Shown: positions 1 to 11,191, numbered from the stretch's first letter. The stretch: DNA of 64,000 nt from Seriola aureovittata (GCF_021018895.1 NC_079368.1:62001-126000); one strand, 5' to 3'. Numbers and translations are program-made. Notes: generated from the sequence alone by a model not told the origin.

Positions 1-260
1 CGTTCATAAAAATTCATTTGTAAGTAATGAAATTCTCTGACAGTTGAAAGACTTTGAATAACTTACCAAGAGACCTGAAAAATGCTGTTTTCTGTGTTCG
101 TCCACTCAGTTTCTGGAAGTTTCTCTGTACCGCAGCTCGACTGCGCATGTGCAGGGCAGAGCCTCTGCGTTCACTCCAGGAACAGAAGTCTTTTACCCCC
201 TACGTCTGAGGATCTGAAGACCCAGTGGATTTGTTTTATTTTATTTTTGATGGAAATGTA

Positions 261-291
261 CCCGCTACAACTCCTAAAGTGTTGTAGCGGG
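261..291. repeat. Short perfect inverted repeat (hairpin)
   Basis: Two 11-bp arms (CCCGCTACAAC at 261-271 and its exact reverse complement at 281-291) flank a 9-base spacer. No gene is recognised around it; the 91-codon open frame over it has no family resemblance I can see. It could be a transposon end or chance. Confidence 0.5.
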
Positions 292-605
292 CTAACCATT
301 TCACTTCACTACTTTCTCAATGAAGGCCAGTACAATGCGGGATTCACTCCATTCTGAAGATAAAGCATGGATCAGTACCAACTGTCTGAGACCCAACTTC
401 AAACTTGGGAGCTGTAAGTTTTACCATTTTATGTTGCTTTACTGTATGCACACGAGAGCCTGTTGCGTGTGTTGTTAGCATGGCACCTAATGTGGCTAAC
501 TTTTTTCGTCCACACAGCCGGGTATAGCTGGGTACAGATTGTATGCAACTCTTCTGCTTGGTATCACTGCGTGACGTTGATTAGCGCCACCCTGCTAACT
601 TTATC

Positions 606-840
606 ACACTTGAAAGTGTCCCGGTTCTATCATGGGGCAGTCTAAAACCCACGTACTGGCCTGTGGCGTCAGGAACACGGCATGGATGCGTAGGACCACG
701 CAGGCTGGAATGACGACCCAGATTCTGTGACCAAGGAAGCCCCAGCGCAAGCGCACAAAGCTCCTATAGGCTAGACACCTGTACAGACTAAAACAACTGG
801 ATAGGGCATTTAGTCTTGCAAACATATCTATGTTGTGTCT
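606..840 (-). repeat. 235-bp dispersed repeat, copy 1
   Basis: This block is nearly identical to 8354-8587, which sits at the junction of the internal duplication of the BEL element. Both copies stay open for about 79 codons on the minus strand, but the translation resembles no family known to me. The block borders are ACAC..GTGTCT-like, which may be short inverted ends. It may be a small non-autonomous element or a fragment of an LTR. The identity of the two copies is seen directly; the nature of the block is unknown. Confidence 0.7.
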
Positions 841-2084
841 CACAATTTTTTATATGGATCCAGTGAATCCTACAGCTTTTTTATTATCACTGATTATAAG
901 TTTATATTAAAAGTTATAAATGTGATGTAAATAAATGCTTGATCGTTTCTAAAGAAATGACTTCTCTGAATTCATATATTATGTGCACACTACCTGCTGA
1001 TAGAAAAACATTACAAATCAAAGAGCAGCTAAACTAATTTATTAATTAATTACTAATTTACTCCATTTGTGGTGTGTTATTACCATTGTAAAATGATGTG
1101 CACTGAGGTAAAACAAGACTGCCTCACATCTTTTATTTAGATTGAAACTATATGTTTTTACAAAGAAGCAAAACACACTGGTGTATTCCTCTCCACCGTA
1201 AAGGACCATAGTCAGTGCGGTACATGTTGCAGGTATTCTGGAGGGAGTACACATTGAGGCAGACCGGCTCCAACCCAGGACGGCCTACCATACATGGTAA
1301 TTCTTCCTCGATCTCCCATAGCCGTCTGGTAACCTACAGTGAATTACAAATGGTACAAGCTATGGTTTATTATAAATGTAATGTAGTCAAAACAAATTAC
1401 TGATTAGTTTGTCTAGTGAGAATGCTACCTGTGGTATCTCCTAGCAGCAGATATTCTCAGCTTCTGTGGGCATGGTTGCACAGTTTCCACTGGAGAACCT
1501 ATCCAAAATATAGAGAAAATTGGTAACATTCACCAGAATATAAAGCTTTTGTAATTCAAAAACTGACAGTGGAGCTAAGGTGGGTAAGAAGTAAGCTTGG
1601 CTACATATCAAGCGCATATAACATAGGTAATTTATAACATGTCACTTATTGCATATAATGTGGAGCTTGACAACAGTGTAGTGTAGAAAACACTGCACAG
1701 CCTCGTCTTAACTAAAGATTAATGTTGCTGACAGACATGTTTATGCTGATTTACAGCTTTCATTGTATGACACAAAATAAATTTACTACATAAAGGAAGA
1801 TGTCATGATAAGTATCTCTGCTCAAAACATGGAGAAAAATTAAGATAAAATGATTTACTTTGTCAGCATCTATTAAAGTATCTTACTAGTCTCGACATTG
1901 AACACCTGTTGCAGTCCTCAGTCAACAAACATTTTCATAGACTGTAAAAGTATATTTAAGGAGGCATGACAGATAACTACATTACACAATTCACAATAGT
2001 GCTTATTTACCAAAAGAGTAAAGTAATGACGAGACAGTAACAGTTTGCATTAGCTACATGTTAGTAACAGTGTGCCAGCACACA
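841..2084. other. AT-rich stretch, no gene recognised
   Basis: No element or gene is recognised here. One possible plus-strand exon lies at about 1232-1300, with a ..TGTTGCAG acceptor-like left edge and a CATG/GTAATT donor-like right edge around a short open frame. Its product matches nothing I know, so I do not call it. Confidence 0.4.
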
Positions 2085-2428
2085 TCAACAAACTGAAAAT
2101 GTAAAGTCAAAATACACAAAATTGGTTACCAACCATTCAGAAATGTCCTGCTGCAGTTGTAGAGTTTGAACCGCTTCAGGAGCCTCTCCCTCTGGGTCAG
2201 ATTCTGAATAAAAGTCGTATGGTTGAACCAAAGCCCTTCTGACGCCAGGTCGCCGGTCATGGTCACCGTAAACATTACAGCATGGTACCAGAAGCCCAAG
2301 CCACATCCCCTTCCGGAGAGGGGCGTGGTCAGGCACAGTTCATTTGTATTTAAAGCTACACACAGAAACAGCCTGTTCTGAACAGGGCTGAAAAAGAGGG
2401 GTTTACAGGCATGTTGAAATATAGGATC
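2085..2428 (-). pseudogene. DNA-element fragment, left part (target of chromovirus A)
   Basis: This stretch continues at 6805-6905 once chromovirus A and one copy of GGATC are removed, so the retroelement landed in it. The minus strand has an open frame of 83 codons. Its acidic segment with VQPYDFYSESDPEGE followed by DISEWL resembles the first exon of fish transposon-linked proteins that continue into a P2X7-tail-like cysteine domain, and a GTAACC donor-like site follows. That resemblance is weak and from memory. The remainder (opposed runs such as GAACAGGGCTGAAAAAGAGG) I recall as part of a common teleost repeat. No transposase is visible. Confidence 0.35.
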
Positions 2429-3159
2429 TGTCACAACCAGACTTATACACAGGACGCAGATGCAGGGTATCAGAGTCTTTATTGGTAATTCCGGTTTAAT
2501 TCCAAGGCAGAGAAAAAAAAAAACGGCTATGAAATATTATCTATGACGTGCTTCTTCACGAAGAAGCAGGGTTAATCAATACCAAATATAAAATTCACTC
2601 CAATAAGGGAGGAAAAAGACTACAGGGAACATAAACAGAAAATCACTCTAGCTTCAGAGGAAAAAGGAACCAAAAAAAAAAAAAAAAAAAAAAAAAATAG
2701 AAACAACAAAAACTCTCCTTAAAACTGGAGGTACTATGATATAAAAAGTTAAGTAAATAAAAATCACTCCCCACGGAGGAAACAAAAGGCTATGCAAACA
2801 TTAACTAGGAAATTCAACTAAGATATAAAACTTACAACAAAAATCTCTCACTTGGAGGAAACCGACAAGAACTGTGGCAATGACTGTGATCCAAAACTGT
2901 GAAGACGGCTGGGGTGAATGCACATGAACCAAGACGAACACACTGGCACAAGACAAGGGGAGACACAGACTATTCGAACACATGAGGGTAATGGGGAGCA
3001 GGTGAACACAATCGGGAATCAGGGAAGACAATCAGACCGGTGACACATGAGGAAGGGCAAGTGACCTGAAACGAGAGGAGAGTTACTTCTTTCAAAATAA
3101 AACAGGAAATGACAAGACAAAAAAGACCCAAGACAAGACAACCCCACCACGGTGTGACA
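2429..3159 (-). repeat. 3' LTR of chromovirus A
   Basis: The 731-bp LTR begins TGTCACACC and ends TTGTGACA on the minus strand. Its first 233 bp (plus-strand 2927-3159) match the remnant at 6572-6804 without length change. A run of 23 or so A residues near 2675 interrupts it. Several short open frames here are not genes. Confidence 0.9.
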
Positions 3160-3175
3160 GAACCCCCCCTCCTAG
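3160..3175 (-). other. Polypurine tract of chromovirus A
   Basis: On the minus strand the bases directly before the 3' LTR read AGGAGGGGGGTTC. This is the expected plus-strand primer site for reverse transcription and confirms element polarity. Confidence 0.75.
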
Positions 3176-3900
3176 GACCGGCTACCAGACGGTCCAGGCT
3201 GTCCAGGATGGTCGCGGTCGAAGTCAGTAATTAGAGTACGGTCCACAATGAACCGTGATGGGATCCACTGCCTCTCGTCCGGGCCGTACCCCTCCCAATC
3301 CACCAGGTACTGTCTGCCCCGGCTCCTGTTGCGAACAGCCAGCAGCCGTTTAACCTTGTAGACCGGACCCCCGTCTATCACCTCAGGAGGTGGAGGGGGC
3401 GGGAGGGGCGGAACCAAGGGACTTTCCTTGGCCGGCTTGACCTGACCGACATGGAAGGTGGGGTGAACACGGAGGGAGCGAGGTAGGCGGAGCCGGACAG
3501 CTGCAGGACCGCTGACCTTGGTAATGGGGAAGGGACCCACAAATCACGGTGCCAGTTTCTTCGAAGGGACCATGAGGTGGAGATCTCGCGCTGACAACCA
3601 CACTCTCTGCCCAGGCCGATACTCGGGTGCAGCACGGCGTTTTCGGTCTGCTGTCTTCTTGACTCTATTCCCCTGACGGATGAGCACTTGGCGGGCGGCG
3701 GCCCAGATGCGGCGGCAGCGACGAACCAGAGCGTGGGCAGAGGGAACCGATACTTCTTGCTCTGTGTCAGAAAATACAGGAGGTTGGTAGCCATAGGCAC
3801 ATTGGAAAGGGGAGAAACCTGTGACAGAGGTGGGCAGTGAGTTGTGGGCATATTCCACCCAGACCAGATGGGTACTCCACGAAGTCGGGTTCTGGGACAC
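3172..3900 (-). pseudogene. Integrase C-terminus and chromodomain, chromovirus A
   Basis: The end of pol: an integrase tail (WVEYAHNSLPTS, then the GPFPITKV block) followed by a chromodomain-type segment with [15 protein letters not shown]. The chromodomain of this group is thought to steer integration toward marked chromatin. A TGA at 3541-3543 splits the frame just before the GPF block, where element B has an arginine codon, as expected from CGA-to-TGA decay. Product is therefore not made as one piece. Confidence 0.88.
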
Positions 3901-4430
3901 AAGGCATCGGAGACCGGTTTCCAGGTGTTGATTCAGTCGTTCAGTCCGGCCGTTGGCCTCCGGGTGATACCCGGAGGTCAGACTTGCTGTTGCACCGATG
4001 AGTTGGCAGAACTCCCTCTAGAATCGGGAGACGAACTGGGGCCCCCGGTCTGACACGATGTCCTTAGGAGATCCGTGGATCCTGAAGATATTCTGCATCA
4101 TAATACGGGCCGTTTCTTTAGCTGAAGGAAGCTTAGGTAAAGCAATGAAATGTGCCATTTTGGAAAAACGATCCACCACGGTCAGGATCGTGGTGTTACC
4201 TTTCGAGACCGGGAGCCCCGTGACGAAGTCCATGGAAATGTCCGACCATGGTCTGGAGGGGATGGGCAACGGCTGCAGGAGTCCCATGTGTGACCCGGAG
4301 GCCGTCTTGTTGCGGGCACATACCGAACATGCCTCGATGTACTCTCCGACCCCCGATTCCATGGACGGCCACCAGAATCACTGGGAAATGACGAACATGG
4401 TTCTCCGGTTCTTCCCGGATGGCAAGTGAG
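3901..4430 (-). pseudogene. Integrase core, chromovirus A
   Basis: The minus strand encodes the zinc-binding cysteine pair (CSVCARNK) and the catalytic core with [19 protein letters not shown] and VSDRGPQF, which hold the first two acidic residues of the D-D-E triad. A TAG at about 4015-4017 stands where element B has a tryptophan codon after the DRGPQF..RF stretch. A frameshift near 4400-4430 separates the core from the HHCC-side sequence. The enzyme would insert the DNA copy in the genome; here it is inactive. Confidence 0.87.
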
Positions 4431-5189
4431 CAGCGAGGTGTGAGCCCAATGAATCACCTGTGGGCGCAGATCAGCAGGGACAAACAAACAATGCTCTGGG
4501 CACCCACTAGGTGGAGGCATCTCACCATTTGCTTGCTTCACTTTTTGTTCTATTGGCCAGGTAACCACTCCAACCACACGGGTCAGTGGAAGGATGGGTT
4601 CTGGTTCCTTGGCAACAGGCTCAGGGTCGTAGATACGTGACAGGGCGTCTGGTTTGACATTCCTGGACCCCGGCCTGTAAGACAATGTAAAAACATAGCG
4701 GTTAAAAAACAAGGCCCACCTGGCCTGGTGAGAATTTAGTCTCTTGGCTTGTTTAATATATTGAAGGTTCTTGTGATCAGCCCACACAATGAACGGTTGC
4801 TGTGCCCCCTCCAGCCAGTGTCTCCACTCCTCCAAGGCGACCTTGATCGCCAGCAACTCCCTGTTGCCAACGTCGTAATTCCTTTCCGTGGAACTAAGTC
4901 GCCGGGACAGAAAGGCGCAGGGGTGCATCTTGCCATCTTTCTCTGACCGCTGAGATAGGACTGCCCCGATTCCCTCATTCGATGCGTCAACCTCCACCAC
5001 GAATTGACGCTGTGGATCTGGCAGGGTGAGGATGGGCACAGAGGTGAATCGGCGCTTGAGGGTCTGGAACGCCTCCTCCGCCTCTGGGACCCAGTTGAAT
5101 CGAACCTTGGGGGAGGTCAGAGCATGGAGAGGAGCAGCTATTGCGCTAAAGCCTCTGATAAACCGCCTGTAGAAGTTAGCAAACCCCAA
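4431..5189 (-). pseudogene. RT connection and RNase H, chromovirus A
   Basis: The frame opens at the conserved [13 protein letters not shown] block (thumb/connection of Gypsy RT) and carries the RNase H-type region with [35 protein letters not shown] and [10 protein letters not shown]. In this family RNase H removes RNA from the RNA-DNA hybrid. The segment is the best-preserved part of the element. It runs out of frame at the integrase border (see the neighbouring integrase entry). Confidence 0.88.
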
Positions 5190-6000
5190 GAACTGCTGAA
5201 CCTTCTTGCGGCTATCAGGCGTCGGCCACAGCGCTCACTTTAGCCGGATCCATCTGCACCCTTCCAGGGGCTACGATGAAGTCCAGGAAGAAGACGGTGT
5301 CGGCATGAAACTCACTTTTTTCTGCTTTGACATACAGGTGGTTGTCAAGGAGACGTTTAAGTACTTGCCAGACATGATGTTTGTGAGTGTCTAGATCCGA
5401 TGAGTAAATTAATATAGCGTCTAGATAAACGTAGACAAACTAGTCAAGACAGTCTCTGAGCACGTCATTGATCATGGCCTGGAAGACGGCAGGCGCATTT
5501 GTGAGACCAAATGGCATGACCCGATACCCATAGTGACCACTGGGAGTATTGAAGCCAGTCTTCCACTCATCCCCCTCCCTAATCCGAACAAGATGATAAG
5601 CGTTGCGTAAATCAAGTTTAGTAAATACTGTGGCCTGCTGAAGCCGATCAAACACAGATGACATTAAAGGGAGTGGATAGTAATTCTTTATTGTAATGTT
5701 ATTGAGGGAGCTGTAATCAATACAGGGTCTTAGAGACCCGTCTTTCTTGGCTACAAAGAAAAATCCGGCACCTGCCGGTGACGAAGATGGGCGGATGAGC
5801 CCTGCCTTCAGTGACGACTCAATGTAGTCCTTCATGGCTTGACGTTCTGGCGCCGACACCGAATACAGATGCCCCTTGGGGATGGTGGAGCCGGGGATGA
5901 GCTCGATGGCGGAGGAAGTGACGTGGCCTTGACCTTGTTGAAAACTTCCTTGAGGTGATGGTAGCAGGAGGGTACAGAGGTCAGATCTGGGTCCTGGAAC
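5190..6000 (-). pseudogene. Reverse transcriptase, chromovirus A
   Basis: Palm and fingers are recognisable from [34 protein letters not shown] and [13 protein letters not shown]. The catalytic box reads YLDA rather than Y-x-D-D, losing one metal-binding aspartate, and a TAG follows DCLD just before it (about 5440). Another frame change near 5930 separates RT from the protease side. In element B the same box is YIDD. Confidence 0.88.
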
Positions 6001-6571
6001 TCTGTGACAGGGTGAGTAGAAACAGTGTTTATAATTGTGGTGACCTGTCCATGAGACTTGTTCCCCAGGCACTTCCCCTCACAGTCTTTCCCCCACCCCA
6101 GGATTTTGCCCGTAGGCCAGTCTATGTGAGGGTTGTGGCTGACGAGCCACGGATGTCCCAGTATCAGAGTGCGTGCAGGTGAGTGGAACAGGTAAAAGTT
6201 CATCTGTTCAGAGTGGTTGTCTACAGTAAGAGTTGCTGGTTCTGTGATGCGTGTAATGATGAACAGTGCCGTACCATTCAAGGCACTAGCCTGGATAGGT
6301 TGTGAAAGAGTCTTGGTTTTCAACCCCAGCCTTTTGGCTATTCCCCAGTCCATTAAGCTTTCATCAGCTCCAGAGTCAATTAAAACATTCAATTCAATAA
6401 CTGTGGCATTGTGTGTTACCTTGATGGAGGTCAAATTACAGGAAACAGGACCTGAAACTGTGGATTGGCTCTTCACCTGAGCTGCCTTGACCGGACAGAC
6501 GGCCACCAGGTGTCCAGGTTCCCCGCAGTAGAAGCACCGCCCTTCCTTGAGGCGGCGTTGTCGTTCCGCCT
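5960..6571 (-). pseudogene. Protease and gag zinc knuckle, chromovirus A
   Basis: An aspartic protease with active-site LIDSGADESLMD and the later ILGHPWLVSHNPHIDW block is preceded by a retroviral-type zinc knuckle, CFYCGEPGHLVAVC (C-x2-C-x4-H-x4-C), at about 6500-6545. The reading stops at 6571/6572, where gag is replaced abruptly by LTR sequence. All gag upstream of the knuckle is absent. Confidence 0.87.
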
Positions 6572-6804
6572 AACCAAGACGAACACACTGGCACAAGACA
6601 AGGGGAGACGCAGACTATTTGAACACATGAGGGTAATGGGGAGCAGGTGAACACAATCGGGAATCAGGGAAGACAATCAGACCGGTGACACATGAGGAAG
6701 GGCAAGTGACCTGAAACGAGAGAAGAGTTACTTCTTTCAAAATAAAACAGGAAATGACAAGACAAAAAAGACCCAAGACAAGACAACCCCACCACGGTGT
6801 GACA
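6572..6804 (-). repeat. Remnant of the 5' LTR, chromovirus A
   Basis: These 233 bp match 2927-3159 of the other LTR end to end with only scattered substitutions. They represent the first third of the 5' LTR; the rest was removed with gag. Confidence 0.92.
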
Positions 6805-6905
6805 GGATCAGAGTGGATTTTTTAGCAAGAAACTTCAAAAACATGTTTTGTGGACCTCTGCGACTTATTTAAACTTGTTGAAAAGGATCATAATATGTCC
6901 CCTTT
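6805..6905 (-). mobile_element. DNA-element fragment, right part
   Basis: Continuation of 2085-2428 across the chromovirus A insertion. It ends near AATATGTCCCCTTT, after which BEL integrase sequence begins. It is the reason the BEL integrase frame appears to end in unrelated residues. Confidence 0.4.
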
Positions 6906-7228
6906 GAAGTTTCGTTGAATAAATTTTTGGCTCCCACAAAATTGGTTCCTTGATCTGATTTGATTTGCCTGACTACACCACGTATGACGATAAAACACAG
7001 CAGACCATTAATGAAGGAATCTGTAGACAGATCATTCAACATTTCAATATGGATTGTCCTTAAGCAGAAGCAGGCGAAGAGAAGCCTGTATCGTTTCTGC
7101 GCCTTCCTTCCTTGTTTAATGAAAAATGGGCCAAAACAGTCCATTCCAGAGTATGTAAAGGGTGCTGATGGCTCCACATGCTCTGGCGGAAGATCAGCCA
7201 TTCTTTGCATCTCTGCAGGTCTCCTCAG
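6906..7228 (-). pseudogene. BEL integrase core, truncated
   Basis: The frame has PFTYSGMDCFGPF, the RTIHIEMLNDLSTDSFI strand and SDQGTNFVGA, giving the first two acidic residues of the integrase triad. The sequence leaves the BEL family right after AKNLFNE, so the third catalytic residue and the C-terminus are missing. Confidence 0.87.
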
Positions 7229-8353
7229 CTTCCGACATGTGACACATTGCCAAATTTAGGATGCTAGTGCTCGGTTCATCCCTGGGATCCAGTAACCATT
7301 TGACTGTATTTCATTAATGGTAAGTCCTTTGCCTTGGTGCTTAACCTTCTCATGATAGTGTTCCACGATCAATTTGGTAATGTGGTGATTTTTTGGAATT
7401 ATTATAGGATGTTTGAATGCATTAGGAAAGGACGACTCACACAGCCTTCCTCCCACCTTCAGCACACCATCCTTGTCTATGAAGGCGTCAAGTTTGGACA
7501 ATCCTCTGTGGGTTCGCAGTTTGGTTCCCTTGCTCAGTGCCATCAAGTCATCTTTGTAAACATGCCTTTGTAAATCCATTATTATGAAGCGCTCAGCTTT
7601 CTCTCGTTCCAGTACTGTTGAGTGGTCACTTGATTTGTCATTGTTAATTCTCCGCTGAATGCGTGCCACAGCTCGAACTGCACTAGACCAGGAAGAAAAC
7701 TTAGACAACTGTTCTGCAAGGCTTATTTAATTCGAGGTTACAGTGTTCAGTGCTTGAGCCCTTTTGACTTCTTTGTCCCAAACTGACAGCTCCGGGATCT
7801 TCTCTGATGGGGGCACGATTTCTTTCGCCCATAAGAATTTGGGTCCTGTGAACCAGTTTGATGACAGCAGCTCACTTCCCCTCGAGCCTCTCGATGCGTG
7901 GTCTACAGGGTTTTCATCTGTCGAGATATATCTCTATTGTTTGGGGTTTGTGTTAAGATGAATTTTCTGGACCCTGTTAGCCACAAATGTGTGGAACCGC
8001 CGTGCCTGATTGTTAATGTACCCCAGAACCACCATGGAGTCAGTCCAGAAAAATTCCTCAACCTCAGCACATCCAAGCTACTCTCTGAGCATCCTGCTAA
8101 CTGTAACTAAGACAACAGCCTCTGTTAGTTCTAATCTGGGAATGCTGGTGACCTTGGTGGGAGAGACACGTAATTTTCCCATGACTAGAGTGCAGTGAAT
8201 GTCTCCATCCTCATTTATGAGTCTCATGTATGTACATTGACCATATCCATTTCTGCTGGCATCGGACAAATGATGCAATTCTGTTTTGACAATCTTTCCA
8301 AATCTTGGAGGTGCATAACAGCGTTTGATGCTAACTTTCTCCAGGTTGATGAG
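7229..8353 (-). pseudogene. BEL RNase H to integrase zinc domain, duplicate 1
   Basis: This copy includes an RNase H segment (LSDASRNGYGQC.. and PRLELTEAV), a linker with FSSWSSAVRAVARIQRRI and an H2C2 zinc domain whose histidines lie in HYHEKVKHQGKG. It matches 8588-9643 closely and retains about 60 bp (near 8020-8080) that the other copy lacks, flanked there by TAC at both deletion borders. It is followed by the integrase core, so it is the copy in the original downstream position. Confidence 0.87.
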
Positions 8354-8587
8354 ACACTTGAAAGTGTCCCGGTTCTATCATGGGGCAGTCTAAAACCCAC
8401 GTACTGGCCTGTGGCGTCAGGAAACACGGCATGGATGCGTAGGACCACGCAGGCTGGAATGACGACCCAGATTCTGTGACCAAGGAAGCCCCAGCGCAAG
8501 CTCACAAAGCTCCTATAGGCCAGACACCTGTACCGACTAAAACAACTGGATAGGGCATTTAGTCTTGCAAACATATCTATTGTGTCT
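8354..8587 (-). repeat. 235-bp dispersed repeat, copy 2
   Basis: It lies exactly between the two duplicate segments of the BEL element and differs from 606-840 at only a few positions. Its edges here are AGACAC and GTGTCT, which are reverse complements (the first overlaps the last bases of the duplicate). Insertion, or template switching during reverse transcription, could both place it here. Confidence 0.7.
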
Positions 8588-9643
8588 CTTCCGACATGTG
8601 ACACATTGCCAAATATAGGATGCTAGTGCTCGGTTCATCCCTAGGATCCAGTAACCATTTGACCGTATTTCATTAATGGTAAGTCCTTTGCCTTGGTGCT
8701 TAACCTTCTCATGAAAGTGTTCCACAATCAATTTGGTAATGTGGTGATTTTTTGGAATTATTATAGGATGTTTGAATGCATTAGGAAAGGACGACTCACA
8801 CAGTCTTCCTCCCACCTTCAGCACACCATCCTTGTCTATGAAGTTTGGACAATCCTCTGTGGGTTTGCAGTTTGGTTCCCTTGCTCAGTGCCATCAAGTC
8901 ATCTTTGTAAACATGCCTTTGTAAATCCATTATTATGAAGTGCTCAGCTTTCTCTCGTTCCATTACTGTTGAGTGGTCACTTGATTTGTCATTGTTAATT
9001 CTCCGCTGAATGCGTGCCACAGCTCGAACTGCACTAGACCAGGAAGAAAACTTAGACAACCGTTCTGCAAGGCTTATTTGCTTCGAGGTTCCAGTGTTCA
9101 GTGCTTGAGCCCTTTTGACTTCTTTGTCCCCAACTGACAGCTCTGGGATCTTCTCTGATGGGGGCACGATTTCTTTCGCCCATAAGAATTTGGGTCCTGT
9201 GACCAATTTGATGACAGCAGCTCACTTCCCCTCGAGCCTCTCGATGCGTGGTCTACAGGGTTTTCATCTGTCGAGATATATCTCCATTGTTTGGGGTTTG
9301 TGTTAAGATGAATTTTCTGGACCCTGTTAGCCATAAATGTGTGGAACCGCCGTGCCTGATTGTTAATGTACTCTCTGAGCATCCTGCTAACTGTAACTGA
9401 GACAACAGCCTCTGTTAGTTCTAATCTGGGAATGCTGGTGACCTTGGTGGGAGAGGCACGTAATTTTCCCATGACTAGAGTGCAGTGAATGTCTCCATCC
9501 TCATTTATGAGTCTCATGTATGTACATTGACCATATCCATTTCTGCTGGCATCGGACAAATGATGCAATTCTGTTTTGACAATCTTTCCAAATCTTGGAG
9601 GTGCATAACAGCGTTTGGTGCTAACTTTCTCCATGTTGATGAG
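8588..9643 (-). pseudogene. BEL RNase H to integrase zinc domain, duplicate 2
   Basis: The second copy joins upstream, without a break, to the RT. Small deletions distinguish it from the first copy: about 9 bp near 8840 and about 60 bp near 9370. Cysteines of the zinc domain are visible in WQCVTCRK at its downstream edge, but the frame then runs into the 235-bp repeat. Confidence 0.87.
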
Positions 9644-10423
9644 CTCATCTTTCCATTGCTCCCACCATGGCCTTAGTCTGCCAGGTAGTAGATCATCCCA
9701 GCCTGTTCCATTTCTGCACATTTCTTGGAGCACTCCTTTTCCAATCAGCAGGAATGGAGCAACAAGACCCAGTGGATCATACAATGAAATGATACTGAGG
9801 ACAGAATAGTACAACGCGTAGCTGGCTTGTCTTTAAAGTTGATACTGAAACTGAAGCAGTCAGATTCTATGTGCCATTGAATTCCTAGAGTTCGTTCTGA
9901 TGGCAAATGTGAGGTGATGGTCCTTAACATCAACTGCACATTCTGATGATGGTATGCTCTCCATGACAGCCTTGTTGTTGGATATGAATTTGTGCAGACG
10001 GAGGCCGCCCTTGGCACAAAGTTCATGTGCTTCTTGTGCAAGCTGAATGGCACTTTCTGCCTTTTCAACACTTGTGATCCCATCATCAACATAGAAATCT
10101 CTCATTATGAATTTAACAGGTAGATGTCCTGGTGCTCCTTGGCCAGATTGCAACCCGTAGTTAGCACATCCAGGAGAAGATGCAGCCCCAAAGAGATGCA
10201 CATTCATATGGTACTCCTGTGGCTGTGCACTGAGGTCCCCATCCTTCCACCACAAAAACTGCAAGTAGTCGCGGTCACTCTCACACACCTGAAACTGATG
10301 AAACATCTCCTCAATGTCGCACATCAGTCCAACAGGGTGCCAGCGAAATTGTAACAGGACACCTATCAGGTTGTTAGTTAAGTCAGGCCCTGAGAGAAGA
10401 TGATCATTAAGGCTTGTTCCCTT
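9644..10423 (-). pseudogene. BEL reverse transcriptase
   Basis: RT palm with DIEEMFHQFQV, the FLWWKDGDL stretch typical of BEL/Pao, and the catalytic box YVDDG preceded by FIMRDF. The C-terminal part has IISLYDPLGLVAPFLL, another BEL/Pao signature. Frame changes occur near 9830 and 10330-10430, so no continuous polymerase can be read. Confidence 0.9.
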
Positions 10424-11191
10424 TTATTTAGCTGAGCAGTCAAACACTACCCGTAGTTTCTCTGGTTTCGCCGTGATGAGGAATATACCATTTCTCTCCT
10501 TCAACTCCATCATTCTTAACTTCTTCTGCATCCCCCTTTCCAATGACTCCAGCCATAAACTCAACATACTGTTCCTTGTACGTTTTATCCTTTGACATTG
10601 TTTGTTGTTTGGCAGGTAGGGTCTCTCCTTCAACGGAAGGGGCATTTCATAGTGACCATTACAGGTGGTCCTTATACCTTGTTTAAGCTTGTCTAGGAAG
10701 AGGCTGTCATCCTGCGATACTGTCTTGCCTTCACTGGCATCCTTGAAATCCAATTCAAGAACACGAATAGCATCCGCAGGTGTTACTTGTGGGTGCTCTT
10801 TCACGGCAACTCTATGACACAAGCTAGTGGTGGCGGGGGAGTCAATGCATGATAAGGAGGGTCCTACAATGCTCCATCCTAAATCAGTACGAATAACATA
10901 GGGCTCTTCATCCCCACCTAAAATTACCTGCCTTGGTGCCAAGGCCCTTGGACAGTTGCATCCTATCAAAAGGCCAGCCTCACAGTCCTGTAGTGGAGGA
11001 ATTTCATCTGCCATCATGTTGAGGTGAGCCCATTGCTTTGCTGTGTCACATGTGGGAATATGTGCACGATTTACCGGGATACAGTCTTTAGCGTATGCAT
11101 GAGGGAGGTCAACCAGGACTGTGGAATTATGGCCTCTCACACGGAGTCCTGAAACCTTTTGGCTCTCCACAACTTTGTCCTTTCCTAACAT
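10424..11191 (-). pseudogene. BEL protease C-terminal part and RT N-terminus
   Basis: A 255-codon open frame covers the protease-to-RT linker: LLIGCNCPRALAPRQV, DLGWSIVGPS and, at the end, LRVVFDCSAK, the conserved BEL/Pao entry to the RT fingers. It stops there with a TAA; the RT resumes in another frame. This is the longest surviving BEL frame. Confidence 0.9.

Larger units (their letters stand above)
2429..6804 (-). mobile_element. Chromovirus A (Ty3/Gypsy), internally deleted
   Basis: This is a Gypsy-type LTR retrotransposon read on the minus strand: 3' LTR at 2429-3159, pol with C-terminal chromodomain, protease, a zinc knuckle, then a remnant of the 5' LTR at 6572-6804. The pair GGATC at 2424-2428 and 6805-6809 is a 5-bp target-site duplication, so both outer ends are original. 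Everything between the zinc knuckle and the last 233 bp of the 5' LTR (most of gag, primer site, most of the LTR) is missing. Nonsense codons and frameshifts run through pol, so it is dead. It is related to element B by sequence, including the LTR. Confidence 0.93.

Noticed and set aside
604..843. Real protein from the 79-codon frame conserved in two repeats
   Set aside because: Two nearly identical recent copies would both be open by descent; no family match.
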